From an uncultured Actinomyces sp. (GTDB lineage Bacteria; Actinomycetota; Actinomycetes; Actinomycetales; Actinomycetaceae): a stretch of DNA of 10,987 nt. A model generated the notes under the pieces. That model was not told the origin of the DNA. It worked only from the letters and a program-made list of their open reading frames with translations, and ran no database searches. Both the position numbers and the translations under genes were made by a program. Below, in pieces: positions 1 to 7,102 of the stretch. Position 1 is the stretch's first letter. Every line of letters starts with the position of its first letter. Where the stretch lies: NCBI GenBank assembly GCA_902773415.1, contig CACYEE010000016.1, forward strand, positions 1 through 10,987. Direction: 5' to 3'.

Positions 1-541
1 CAAAGACGCCAATGGCGACCACCGAGGACAGCATGGGGGCAAGCGCGGGAACGAAAAACCTCTTGTGTGCCTGGAGCACCCCCGTGAATACGACCGAGAG
101 ACCGTAGAGCGGAATCTGCACGGCGAACATCCGCAGCAGCGTCGCGGCAAGCTCGACCTCCGCTGCCGGAGCGTCGGCACCGAGCAGGAGCGCGCAGAGG
201 GGGCGGGCGCCAAGGGCGACGAAGGCCGCGACGGGCAGTCCGATTGCCAGGATCCACGTCGCAAGCGCCGAGGCGGTGCGCTCCATTTCCTGCCGCTTTC
301 CCGTCGCAAGAAAGCCTGAAATCAGCGGAATGACGGCTCCGGCCAAAGCGCCGCCGACCGTCACCTCGAACAGGACGTTCGGAACCGTGTTCGACGTCGA
401 GAAGGCGACGCCGGCCACGGTGTCCCCCAAGGCGCCGTTCTGGACCCAGACGCGAACGAAGCCGACCAGCCGGGACAGCAGCGTCAGGATTGCGATGGTT
501 CCGGCCGCGCCGGCCACGGAAGCGCCGAGCTTTCGCGCCAT
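1..541 (-). CDS. murJ: Lipid II flippase MurJ (MviN family), N-terminal 180 residues, cut by window edge
   Basis: MurJ is the integral membrane flippase of the MOP exporter superfamily that moves undecaprenyl-linked lipid II from the cytoplasmic to the outer face of the membrane for peptidoglycan synthesis. Only the first 180 codons are here; the rest lies left of position 1. The translation begins MARKLGASVAGAAGT and shows the family's N-terminal pattern: a first membrane helix, then LSRLVGFVR (about residues 22-30), then NTVPNVLFEVTVGGALAGAVIP, equivalent to the NxIPNxL...GAfxxAfvP stretch of MviN proteins, followed by further hydrophobic helices separated by short charged loops. The ATG at 541 lies 5 nt after the stop of the MraY-like gene, with only a weak AGG as ribosome site, which suggests translational coupling. 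The context (MraY-like gene, SteA/SteB) supports a cell-wall role. The family call is firm; an actinobacterial C-terminal extension, common in this family, cannot be judged from this fragment. Confidence 0.9.
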   Translation of the reverse strand, partial: MARKLGASVAGAAGTIAILTLLSRLVGFVRVWVQNGALGDTVAGVAFSTSNTVPNVLFEVTVGGALAGAVIPLISGFLATGKRQEMERTASALATWILAIGLPVAAFVALGARPLCALLLGADAPAAEVELAATLLRMFAVQIPLYGLSVVFTGVLQAHKRFFVPALAPMLSSVVAIGVF

Positions 542-546
542 GACGC

Positions 547-1386
547 CTACGGCCGTCCGAGCCGGTCGAGCCGGTCGAGCCACGGCGTCTCGGCGATGAC
601 CTTCGTGAAGGAGACCTTTTCCGACAGCAGCGTCAATCCGACAACGTCAATCACGCCGGCCCACCGAATCCACGGGCAATGCACGGAAGCGATGGCCATG
701 CCGAGGCCCGCGCCGAAGGCGTTCGCGCCCATGTCGCCCATCATCGTCTCTCCGCGCAAATCCTCGGGCAGGCATGCAAGACCGCCTCCGAGCGTGCCGG
801 CGGCAAGGAGCGCATTGACGGGGTTCGTGGAAAACACGGAGGCGATTGCCGCAGCCGTGCCGGCCTTGACGGCCCGGCCAGGGCGAAGGTCGAGAAGGTT
901 CATGAGGTTTGCCGACCCGGCGACAAGCACCGTCTGGCTCCCCCACTGGACAAGGCGGCGAACCGTCCCGCCGGATCGTTCAAGGAACAGGGTTCCGGCG
1001 GCCGCGCCCGTGCCGACGATGAGAATCTTCAGGGCGCCCGAGGAAATCTTGCCTTCGCGCAAGGCCCCGATATGGCCACGCAGGCCCTTGCCCTGCGCAG
1101 GAAAACGCTCTTCCAAATGGTCGTCGATGTATCCCGCAAGCGAACCCGCACCGATGGCGATGAGCGCGCCTTCGCGCGCGCCTTTCGGAGCGGCGAGAGC
1201 CCCTGCGAGCGTTCCTGCGCTCGCGGCAATGCCCTCCGTCAGCGAGACAGGGGTGCCGTCGGAATGCTGGCGTGTCCACGATTCGAAGGCCGAAGGATAC
1301 GCCGCCACGATCCGAGTCGCGATGCGGGCTGCCGCGCCGCCAAGCCCGGCCGCTGCCGCGCGCGAGAAAACCGTCCTAGCCTTCAT
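547..1386 (-). CDS. MraY/WecA-like (glycosyltransferase 4 superfamily) membrane protein
   Basis: A 279-residue multi-pass membrane protein related to the polyprenyl-phosphate phospho-sugar transferases (MraY, WecA; PF00953). Superfamily landmarks are visible: GTPVSLTEGIA (44-53), like the KxGTPxxGG region; GYIDDHLEE (85-93) with the Asp-Asp pair (88-89), followed by KGLRGH (100-105); NLMNLLDLRPGRAVK (160-174), equivalent to the NxxNxxDG motif; and MMGDMGAN (215-222) with the third catalytic-type Asp (218). It is shorter than MraY (about 320-360 residues), and the C-terminal histidine (HxH-type) loop of MraY/WecA is absent. The protein ends instead in a short charged tail with DRLDRLGRP. The second of two consecutive ATGs (1386) is chosen because GAGG lies 4 nt before it; 1389 is the alternative. 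It overlaps steB by 11 nt and precedes murJ by 5 nt. It could be an enzyme with an unusual donor or a non-catalytic lipid-carrier-binding protein; its substrate is unknown. Confidence 0.75.
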   Translation of the reverse strand: MKARTVFSRAAAAGLGGAAARIATRIVAAYPSAFESWTRQHSDGTPVSLTEGIAASAGTLAGALAAPKGAREGALIAIGAGSLAGYIDDHLEERFPAQGKGLRGHIGALREGKISSGALKILIVGTGAAAGTLFLERSGGTVRRLVQWGSQTVLVAGSANLMNLLDLRPGRAVKAGTAAAIASVFSTNPVNALLAAGTLGGGLACLPEDLRGETMMGDMGANAFGAGLGMAIASVHCPWIRWAGVIDVVGLTLLSEKVSFTKVIAETPWLDRLDRLGRP

Positions 1387-2350
1387 CATGCCTCGCTACG
1401 TCGATACGGGTTCCGAAGGGGGCTCGTGCCCCGTCGCCCGAGCCGAGGTCGACATGCTGGCCCGCGATTTCCGCGGCAATCGCGAAAGCCGTGTTGTAGT
1501 CTCCGGCGATGGTGCCCGGCGAGTCGACTGTCGAGCCGTTTGCCAGGGGGCGCATGTCCTCAAGAAGGGAACCGCTTTCGGCCACTCCGAGAGCAACCGT
1601 GGGGCCGCGTCCGGCAAAGGTCGAAAAGAGGCTCGTGTAGATGGCGTTGGCGGCCCGGACATCGTCGGCCTTGGCTTCCTCTTCGGCGCTCATGGTTGCC
1701 GAGGGGTCGGGTTCGGGGACCGTCGACTCGGGGACGACCATGAACACGGCATCGGCCGCGGCAGCCGGTTCCTGCTCGACCCGGATGAGGACGTGTTCGG
1801 AGTCGACGGACGTGAAGTATCCCATCATCGCCGCGGCTGTCGCGTCTCCGGTTCCCTTGCGGAGCACCGTGTCGAGCGCTGCGGCCAGACGCACCGTCGA
1901 GTCCGCCGAATCGTCCACCCCTTCGATGGCTCCCATCTGCCCGGCGAGCGCGTTGCGGAAGGAGCCGTTCGCCGCTGTCACGAAGCCCTTGTCGAGCGCG
2001 ACGCGCGAAACGATGGAGCCTCCGGCCGCTTCGATTTTGGCCTTGGCCTGCTCGTAGGCGTCGCTGTCGGCTCCCGGGAACACGAGCACTGCAACGGTGC
2101 GGCCTTCGAGAGTTCCGGCGGTGAGCTGGACACCGGCGACGTCGAGCGCCGCGTCGGCCGCCTCGCGCGCGTCGGCCGCTTCCTTGGCTTGGGCGCGCGC
2201 CTCGTTTCGGGAGGTGCGCAGCTCGGTCACCTGGTCCTGAAGCGTGTTTCCGATGGAGTTCTGCAGCGGGCCTGCTCCGAGGATGATTCCCACCGCGAGG
2301 GCGAGGAATACGGAGACAAGCGACACGAGGTGATAGCGAAAGTCGACCAT
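1376..2350 (-). CDS. steB: SteB / MctB-family cell-envelope protein (DUF3186-type)
   Basis: Predicted 324-residue protein with a single N-terminal membrane anchor. It opens with MVDFRYHLVSLVSVFLALAV, the hallmark start of the Rv1698/MctB (copper transporter MctB, PF11382) family. A hydrophobic helix (about 8-27) is followed by a charged, Ala/Glu/Arg-rich coiled coil (about 30-75) and a large domain on the far side of the membrane with GRTVAVLVFPGAD near residue 90. In corynebacteria SteB works with SteA in cytokinesis and control of cell-wall hydrolysis; in M. tuberculosis the homologue (MctB) is linked to copper tolerance. No cysteine occurs in the whole protein, so a copper-transport label should not simply be copied over. 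A purine-rich GGAAGAGAA precedes the ATG at 2350. The gene lies 14 nt after steA and overlaps the MraY-like gene, consistent with a SteA-SteB complex acting at the septum. Confidence 0.88.
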   Translation of the reverse strand: MVDFRYHLVSLVSVFLALAVGIILGAGPLQNSIGNTLQDQVTELRTSRNEARAQAKEAADAREAADAALDVAGVQLTAGTLEGRTVAVLVFPGADSDAYEQAKAKIEAAGGSIVSRVALDKGFVTAANGSFRNALAGQMGAIEGVDDSADSTVRLAAALDTVLRKGTGDATAAAMMGYFTSVDSEHVLIRVEQEPAAAADAVFMVVPESTVPEPDPSATMSAEEEAKADDVRAANAIYTSLFSTFAGRGPTVALGVAESGSLLEDMRPLANGSTVDSPGTIAGDYNTAFAIAAEIAGQHVDLGSGDGARAPFGTRIDVARHDEG

Positions 2351-2364
2351 TTCTCTTCCGTTTC

Positions 2365-3549
2365 TCAGAACAGGTTGCTGATCCAGTTCCAGCCGTCGGA
2401 CAGCCAGGCCTGGAAGATGCCGAACATTGTTTGGCCGCCCGCGGTTGACCAGAGGGCGGCGATGATGGCGACGACTCCTGCGAGCACGAGCGCAACAAGC
2501 TGCCACGTGGAGATTCGAGAGCGGTACAGAAGGGAGACGCCTTTGGCGTCGATGAGCTTCCCGCCGATGGCGAGCCGGGTGAGGAAGGTGGAGGCCATTC
2601 CCGAGCGGCCCTTGTCGAGAAACTCGACAAGAGTATTGTGGGTTCCCACGGCGACGATGAGGTCGGCGCCCTTGTCGTCGGCGATAAGCATGGCGACGTC
2701 CTCGGAAGTTCCCGTGCAGGGAAAGACCGTGTGGTCCACGCCGAGTTCCTCGACGCGCTTCTGGCCGGGCGCACGCCCGTCGCGGTAGGCGTGGATGATG
2801 ATTTCGGCCCCGCAATGCAATGCCTTGTCGGAGACGGAGTCCATGTCGCCGACAATCATGTCGAGCCGGTAGCCTTCTTCGAGAATCGCGTCGGCGCCGC
2901 CGTCGACGCCGATCATGACAGGCCGGTATTCGCGGATATAGGGCCGCAAGGCGGCAAGATCCTCCTTGTACCTGTATCCGCGCACGACGACGAGCACGTG
3001 GCGGCCGTCGAACTTCGTGCGGACATCGGGCACGCCCACTCCGTCGAATATCAGGTCGCGTTCGCGTTCGACGTATTCCATGGTGTTCGTCGCGAATGCC
3101 TTGAGCTGGGTCGACATGCCCTTGCGGGCCTCTTCCTGGTCGTGGGCAATGGTTTCGCCTGTCTGCCACGTGCCCTTCGCAAAAAGCGTCTCGTCCCTGA
3201 AAACCGAGCCGTCGATGGCGAGCCGCACCTCCTCGCCTTCACGCAGCTCCATGATCTGCGCGCCGAGATCGTCGATCAGCGGGATTCCCGCCTCGTTGAG
3301 AATCGACGGTCCGAGGTTCGGGTATCGCCCGGACGTGGATTTGGCCGCGTTGAGAACCGCTGCGGGGCGGCAGGCCACGAGAGCTTCGGCTGCGACCCTG
3401 TCGATGTCGGTGTGGTTGATGACGGCTATCTCTGCTGCCTGCAAGCGCTTGGTAAGGTTTTTCGTGCGCGCATCGACACGAACGGACCCGGCAAGTTCGC
3501 CAGGCCGGTGCGTCTTCTTCTTTCGGGAGAATCGAAGTGCCACGCCCAC
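2365..3549 (-). CDS. steA: SteA, cytokinetic-ring protein with thiamin-pyrophosphokinase-like domain
   Basis: About 394 residues, collinear with M. tuberculosis Rv1697. Shared landmarks are SGRYPNLGP (about 73-81), LIDDLG, a long helical stretch TQLKAFATNTMEYVERER (about 147-164), then the thiamin-pyrophosphokinase-like part with GVDGGAD (214-220) and GDMDS (234-238), followed by STFLTRLAIGGKLIDAKGV. A C-terminal membrane helix (about 350-369) and a short tail with aromatic residues end the protein. In Corynebacterium SteA pairs with SteB and is needed for normal cytokinesis; the kinase-like fold does not imply thiamin metabolism. The start is uncertain. No in-frame ATG lies near the recN stop; GTG at 3549 (1 nt after the recN TGA) and GTG at 3543 both fit, giving a basic N-terminus LRFSRKKK. 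Neither has a strong ribosome site, so translation probably depends on recN. Confidence 0.9.
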   Translation of the reverse strand: MGVALRFSRKKKTHRPGELAGSVRVDARTKNLTKRLQAAEIAVINHTDIDRVAAEALVACRPAAVLNAAKSTSGRYPNLGPSILNEAGIPLIDDLGAQIMELREGEEVRLAIDGSVFRDETLFAKGTWQTGETIAHDQEEARKGMSTQLKAFATNTMEYVERERDLIFDGVGVPDVRTKFDGRHVLVVVRGYRYKEDLAALRPYIREYRPVMIGVDGGADAILEEGYRLDMIVGDMDSVSDKALHCGAEIIIHAYRDGRAPGQKRVEELGVDHTVFPCTGTSEDVAMLIADDKGADLIVAVGTHNTLVEFLDKGRSGMASTFLTRLAIGGKLIDAKGVSLLYRSRISTWQLVALVLAGVVAIIAALWSTAGGQTMFGIFQAWLSDGWNWISNLF

Positions 3550-3550
3550 A

Positions 3551-5239
3551 TCATGCCATACGAACGGCGGCGAGAAGTTCAGCGGCGTGTGCGTGCGCGG
3601 CCTGCGAGTCCGTTCCTGAGAGCATCCGGGCAAGCTCGTCCTCGCGTTCCTTGCCGCTGACCTCTTCGACGGTCGTTCGTGTGGCCTTCGCGACGGTGCG
3701 TTTGACGACGCGAATCTGCCTTCCTGCGTACGCGGCGACCTGCGCGAGGTGGGTGACCACGAGAACTTGGCTTGTTTTCGCCACTTCCGCGAGTTTCGCT
3801 CCGACGGCGAGGGCTGCTTTTCCTCCTATTCCGGCGTCGACTTCGTCGAAAAGGAAGGTATGGCCCGCGCTGGCCGTCCGTGCGGCCAGCGCGACCTCAA
3901 GGGCGAGCATGATGCGCGAAAGTTCGCCGCCCGATGCGGATTCGGCCATCGGCCTCAGGGGCGCTTGCCGGTGCGAGGCGAGGGCAAATGTGACCTTGTC
4001 CATACCCGTGATTCCGGGGGCGGATGGCGCGACGTCGATGGCGAACGTCGCGTCGGCAAGCGCGAGATCGGCAAGGCTTTCCTGGACGAGTCTTTCAAGC
4101 TCGCGGGCAGCGCCGGTCCTGAGCTCGGTGAGGGCCGCGGCGGCGGCGAGCATGTCGGAGCGGGCCGTTTCCGCTTCCGCTTCTCGTTTGGCCCGGGCGG
4201 TCTCGGGGTCTCCGAGCACAAGGAGCGTCTGGCGGGCGGCATCGGCTTCCGCTATCGCATCGTCGAGATCCATTCCGAGGTCCTTGCGCAGCCCGGCAAG
4301 TTCCTGCCTTCGCGCATAAATCTGCCCGAGGCGATCGGGGTCGCCGTCGCAGCTCCTGGCAAGATTCCCAAGCGTCTGGGCGATATCGGCAATCTCCGCT
4401 TCGGCGGCGCGCAGCCGCGTTCGCAGGTCTTCGGCTTCATGCCCGGCGCAGTCGAGCGCTCCAAGCGCCGTGCCGAGCGCTCCGATCGCCGAGGCTTCGA
4501 CTTCGTCGGAACCCTGGAGGGCGGCGCTGGCTCCGTCGTAGGCGGCGTACAGCTCGGCGGCGTTTTCCAGGCGGAGCGCTTCGGCCTTGAGTTCGGCTTC
4601 CTCGCCGGGGCGCGGGGCGACGTCGTCGATCTTCGCGACGAGCGCCTCGAGGGCGAGCCGTTCGCGTGCCGCTTCCTTCGCGTTCGCGTCGAAATCCTCG
4701 AGCCGGGCCTGGGCTTCGCGCCACGTATCGTAGGAGTGGCGATAGTCCGCGAGGGCCGTGGCCAGGGTGTGGCCGCCGAAGGAGTCGACAGCGTTGCGCT
4801 GCTGTGCAGGACCGGCGAGGCGAATCTGGTCCATTTGGCCGTGGACGGTCACGAGGCTCGCGGTGATGGCGGCGAGGGTTGCGGCGGGAACGGATCTGCC
4901 TCCCGCGAAGGCGCGGGAGCGTCCGGTTGCAGGCACGTGCCGGGCGACGATGACAACCGCGTCGTTGCCGTCGATTTCGTAGGCGCCTCCGGCGTCGTCG
5001 ATGCGTGCGAGCACGGGCGAATCGGCGGGGACGACGAAGGTTCCTTCGACTCGGGCGGCGTCTGCGCCATGCCGGACTTTTCCGGGGTCCGGCTTTGCTC
5101 CGAGGAGAAGCTGAAGCGAGGTGAGCGCCATGGTCTTGCCCGCACCGGTTTCGCCGGTGAGCGCGCTGAGGCCGGGCCCTGGCCTTAGTTCGGCTTCCTC
5201 GATGACTCCAAGGTTTTCGATGCGGATCGATTCGATCAT
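3551..5239 (-). CDS. recN: DNA repair protein RecN (SMC-like ATPase)
   Basis: 562 residues, the usual length for RecN, an SMC-related ATPase that acts early in repair of DNA double-strand breaks with RecA. The ABC-type head is split by a coiled coil. Walker A GETGAGKT is at 29-36 and a Q-loop-like VHGQMDQIRLAG follows. Long Ala/Glu/Arg-rich helices with heptad character fill roughly 160-380. The ABC signature SGGELSRIM is at 436-444, and Walker B FLFDEVDAGIGG is at 462-473 with Asp465/Glu466, followed by VVTHLAQVAAYA. All catalytic motifs are intact. The ATG at 5239 overlaps the NAD kinase stop as ATGA (4 nt), and the protein starts MIESIRIENLGVIEEAEL, typical for the family. The stop abuts steA. 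No LexA-type SOS box is expected or seen at this internal operon position, so expression probably follows the operon. Confidence 0.97.
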   Translation of the reverse strand: MIESIRIENLGVIEEAELRPGPGLSALTGETGAGKTMALTSLQLLLGAKPDPGKVRHGADAARVEGTFVVPADSPVLARIDDAGGAYEIDGNDAVVIVARHVPATGRSRAFAGGRSVPAATLAAITASLVTVHGQMDQIRLAGPAQQRNAVDSFGGHTLATALADYRHSYDTWREAQARLEDFDANAKEAARERLALEALVAKIDDVAPRPGEEAELKAEALRLENAAELYAAYDGASAALQGSDEVEASAIGALGTALGALDCAGHEAEDLRTRLRAAEAEIADIAQTLGNLARSCDGDPDRLGQIYARRQELAGLRKDLGMDLDDAIAEADAARQTLLVLGDPETARAKREAEAETARSDMLAAAAALTELRTGAARELERLVQESLADLALADATFAIDVAPSAPGITGMDKVTFALASHRQAPLRPMAESASGGELSRIMLALEVALAARTASAGHTFLFDEVDAGIGGKAALAVGAKLAEVAKTSQVLVVTHLAQVAAYAGRQIRVVKRTVAKATRTTVEEVSGKEREDELARMLSGTDSQAAHAHAAELLAAVRMA

Positions 5240-6075
5240 GAGATGCGTCCCGCCTCGCGCCATCCGTGGACGGGAAGCTGGAATTTCGTTACGAGCCGCC
5301 CGGAGAAGGGAGTGTCGCCCATGCGTGCAAGCAGGACGGGTTCGGCTCCTTTGACCGCGGTGATTGTCGAACCGGCAGGCGCGGCAAGGATTCGTCGTCC
5401 GTCGCACCACACGCGCGCATCCTCGTCCCGGACACGGACTTCGAGCTTCGAGCGGGGACCGACGACGAGGGGACGGGTGAAGAGCGCGTGGGCCGCAATC
5501 GGGGTGAGCAGCATGCATTCGACGTCGGGCCAGACAACGGGCCCTCCGCCGGAGAAGTTGTACGCGGTCGAGCCTGTGGCGGTCGAGAGCACGATGGTAT
5601 CGGCCTTGAAGGAGGAAAGGTCGCGGCCGTCGATTCCGATGTCTGCGGCTATCATGCGGGAGTCTTCGGCCCGGTCGACGGCTGCTTCGTTGAGGGCCCA
5701 GGTCCGTTCGACGCTGCCGTCGGGCCGGCACACCTCGATGTCGATCGTCATGCGTCGTTCGGAGTGCCATCTGCCTTCGGCGATTCGGGCGATGACGTGT
5801 TCGAGTTCTTCGGGCTCGGCCTCGTTGAGGAAGCCGACGTGACCGTAGTTGATTCCGAGAATGGGAATGCCGAGCGGACGGCCGAACTCTGCGGCGTAGA
5901 GAATCGTGCCGTCGCCGCCAAAGACGAGAATCAGTTCGGCACCGCGCGCGTCTTCGAGGCTTTCGACCCGCACGGCAGCGATTGCGTGGTCGGCGAAGGC
6001 TCGCGTCGCCGCTGCGAGGGATTCCTCCACCGTTTCGTGCGTCGCGTTTCCGATGAGGGCGATTGTGCGTTTCAT
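5236..6075 (-). CDS. nadK: NAD kinase
   Basis: 279-residue cytoplasmic enzyme that phosphorylates NAD to NADP using ATP or polyphosphate. Diagnostic motifs are GGDGT (53-57), GINYGHVGFL (74-83; the family usually has NxGxLGFL, so Tyr and Val are mild variants), ALNE (127-130), and the strong STATGSTAYNFSGGGP stretch (164-179), followed by TPIAAHALFTRPLV. The C-terminus RLVTKFQLPVHGW is typical of actinobacterial NAD kinases. The protein is somewhat shorter at the N-terminus than the mycobacterial enzyme (about 300 residues), but the first strand (KRTIALIGN) is present, so the ATG at 6075 is credible. It overlaps tlyA and recN by 4 nt each (ATGA), showing tight translational coupling. The order tlyA-nadK-recN is widespread in Actinobacteria and also occurs in Firmicutes. 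Confidence 0.97.
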   Translation of the reverse strand: MKRTIALIGNATHETVEESLAAATRAFADHAIAAVRVESLEDARGAELILVFGGDGTILYAAEFGRPLGIPILGINYGHVGFLNEAEPEELEHVIARIAEGRWHSERRMTIDIEVCRPDGSVERTWALNEAAVDRAEDSRMIAADIGIDGRDLSSFKADTIVLSTATGSTAYNFSGGGPVVWPDVECMLLTPIAAHALFTRPLVVGPRSKLEVRVRDEDARVWCDGRRILAAPAGSTITAVKGAEPVLLARMGDTPFSGRLVTKFQLPVHGWREAGRIS

Positions 6076-6911
6076 TCCTCTCCTGCCTGTCCCTGGCCTG
6101 CGGGGCCTGCGGCAACGGCCTCGGCGACGGCCTGCTCGAGCCCTGCTCCGAGCGCGTCGGGTTCTCCCGCCTTCATGTACAGGAAGTACTCTACATTGCC
6201 CGCCGGGCCTGGCAGCGGCGACGGGGCGACGGCGCGAATCGAAAGCCCGGCCTTGCGTGCGGCATCGGCGACTGCCAGCACGGTTTCGGCGTGCAGGGCC
6301 GGGTCGCGCACCACTCCTCCTGTTCCCAGGCGTTCCTTTCCGACTTCGAACTGGGGCTTGACCATGAGGAGAAAGCCGGCATCCGGTGCTGCTGCCGCGA
6401 CGAGGGGCGCAATGACGAGGGTCAGGGAGATGAAGGAGAGGTCTGCGACAACGAGTCCCGGTGCCGGAGCGACGGCAGCCGGGTCGAGGGTGCGGACGTT
6501 GGTGCGTTCGAGAACGGTGACACGCGGATCTTCGCGCAGGCGCCAGGCAATCTGTCCGTAGCCGACGTCGACGGCGACGACATGCTCGGCACCGCGGCGC
6601 AGCAGGACATCGGTGAAGCCGCCTGTGGATGCTCCCGCGTCGAGACAGCGCGTTCCTGCGATCTTCGGGCTTTCGTCTCCCAGATAGTCGAGTGCTCCGA
6701 CAAGCTTGCGGGCTCCGCGCGAGACGTAGTCCTCGCCTGCCGCGTCGGTGACGAGAAGGGCCTGGGCCGGATCCATCTGGCGGGCTGCCTTGCGCACGAC
6801 TTCCCCGTCGAGACTGACGAGCCCTTCGGCGATAAGCTGCTGGGCGCGGGTGCGTGACGACGCAAGCCTGCGACGGACGAGTTCCGCGTCGACGCGCCTG
6901 AGCCGGCCCAT
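6072..6911 (-). CDS. tlyA: TlyA family rRNA 2'-O-methyltransferase (S4 domain + FtsJ-like)
   Basis: 279 residues. An N-terminal S4 RNA-binding domain (about 3-60, with RRVDAELVRRRLASSRTRAQ and LVSLDGEVV) is joined to an FtsJ/RrmJ-like SAM methyltransferase domain. The linker leads into SRGARKL (64-70), the SAM-binding motif CLDAGASTGGFTD spans 89-101, and the expected K-D-K-E set is visible as Lys69, Asp157 (VVADLSF), Lys185 (VKPQFEVG) and Glu241 (GNVEYFLYM). M. tuberculosis TlyA methylates 2'-hydroxyls in 16S and 23S rRNA, and its loss gives capreomycin resistance; the same modification is likely here but is inferred. The ATG overlaps the upstream small gene's stop (TAATG) and the stop overlaps nadK (ATGA). 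The Ala/Gly-rich tail after about residue 250 looks disordered. The older label 'hemolysin' for this family is misleading. Confidence 0.95.
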   Translation of the reverse strand: MGRLRRVDAELVRRRLASSRTRAQQLIAEGLVSLDGEVVRKAARQMDPAQALLVTDAAGEDYVSRGARKLVGALDYLGDESPKIAGTRCLDAGASTGGFTDVLLRRGAEHVVAVDVGYGQIAWRLREDPRVTVLERTNVRTLDPAAVAPAPGLVVADLSFISLTLVIAPLVAAAAPDAGFLLMVKPQFEVGKERLGTGGVVRDPALHAETVLAVADAARKAGLSIRAVAPSPLPGPAGNVEYFLYMKAGEPDALGAGLEQAVAEAVAAGPAGQGQAGEE

Positions 6912-7102
6912 TATCCCTGCGCCTTCGACAGGTCGCGGGCGAGCTGGCCGAGCAGGGTTTCGAGAGTCGCGATTTGTTGGGCCGTATCCTGGCCTTCAAG
7001 CCGTGCGAGGAGAATGTCCGGGTCGATGCTCGCGGGCATCGCCTGCGCGGGTGTCGCAATCGCGCCGGGCTGGTGGTCGGAATTCGGAGTTGGGGCCGAC
7101 AT
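6911..7102 (-). CDS. Small conserved hypothetical protein (Rv1693-like position)
   Basis: 63 residues starting MSAPTPNSDHQPGAIATPAQ. I do not recognise a domain. The first ~25 residues are Pro/Ala-rich and probably disordered. The rest is one amphipathic, leucine-rich helix or helical hairpin (about 27-61: DPDILLARLEGQ...LETLLGQLARDLSKAQ). There is no signal peptide, membrane segment or cysteine. It is real by context: it starts inside the HAD gene's stop (TGATG, 1-nt overlap), ends on the tlyA start (TAATG), and a protein of the same small size sits between the phosphatase gene and tlyA in M. tuberculosis (Rv1693). The helix suggests a partner-binding or coupling peptide, perhaps for a neighbour, but no function is established by sequence. 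Confidence 0.75.
   Translation of the reverse strand: MSAPTPNSDHQPGAIATPAQAMPASIDPDILLARLEGQDTAQQIATLETLLGQLARDLSKAQG

Noticed and set aside
596..2788. 730-codon open frame on the plus strand
   Set aside because: It is antisense to the MraY-like gene, steB and part of steA, all recognisable families. Long antisense frames are expected from high third-position GC.
3749..5188. 479-codon plus-strand open frame
   Set aside because: Antisense to recN, with Gly/Arg/Val-rich composition and no family resemblance.
5236..7059. Long minus-strand frame suggesting a 607-residue protein
   Set aside because: Its first ~330 codons are an out-of-frame shadow of tlyA. The genuine NAD kinase starts at 6075.
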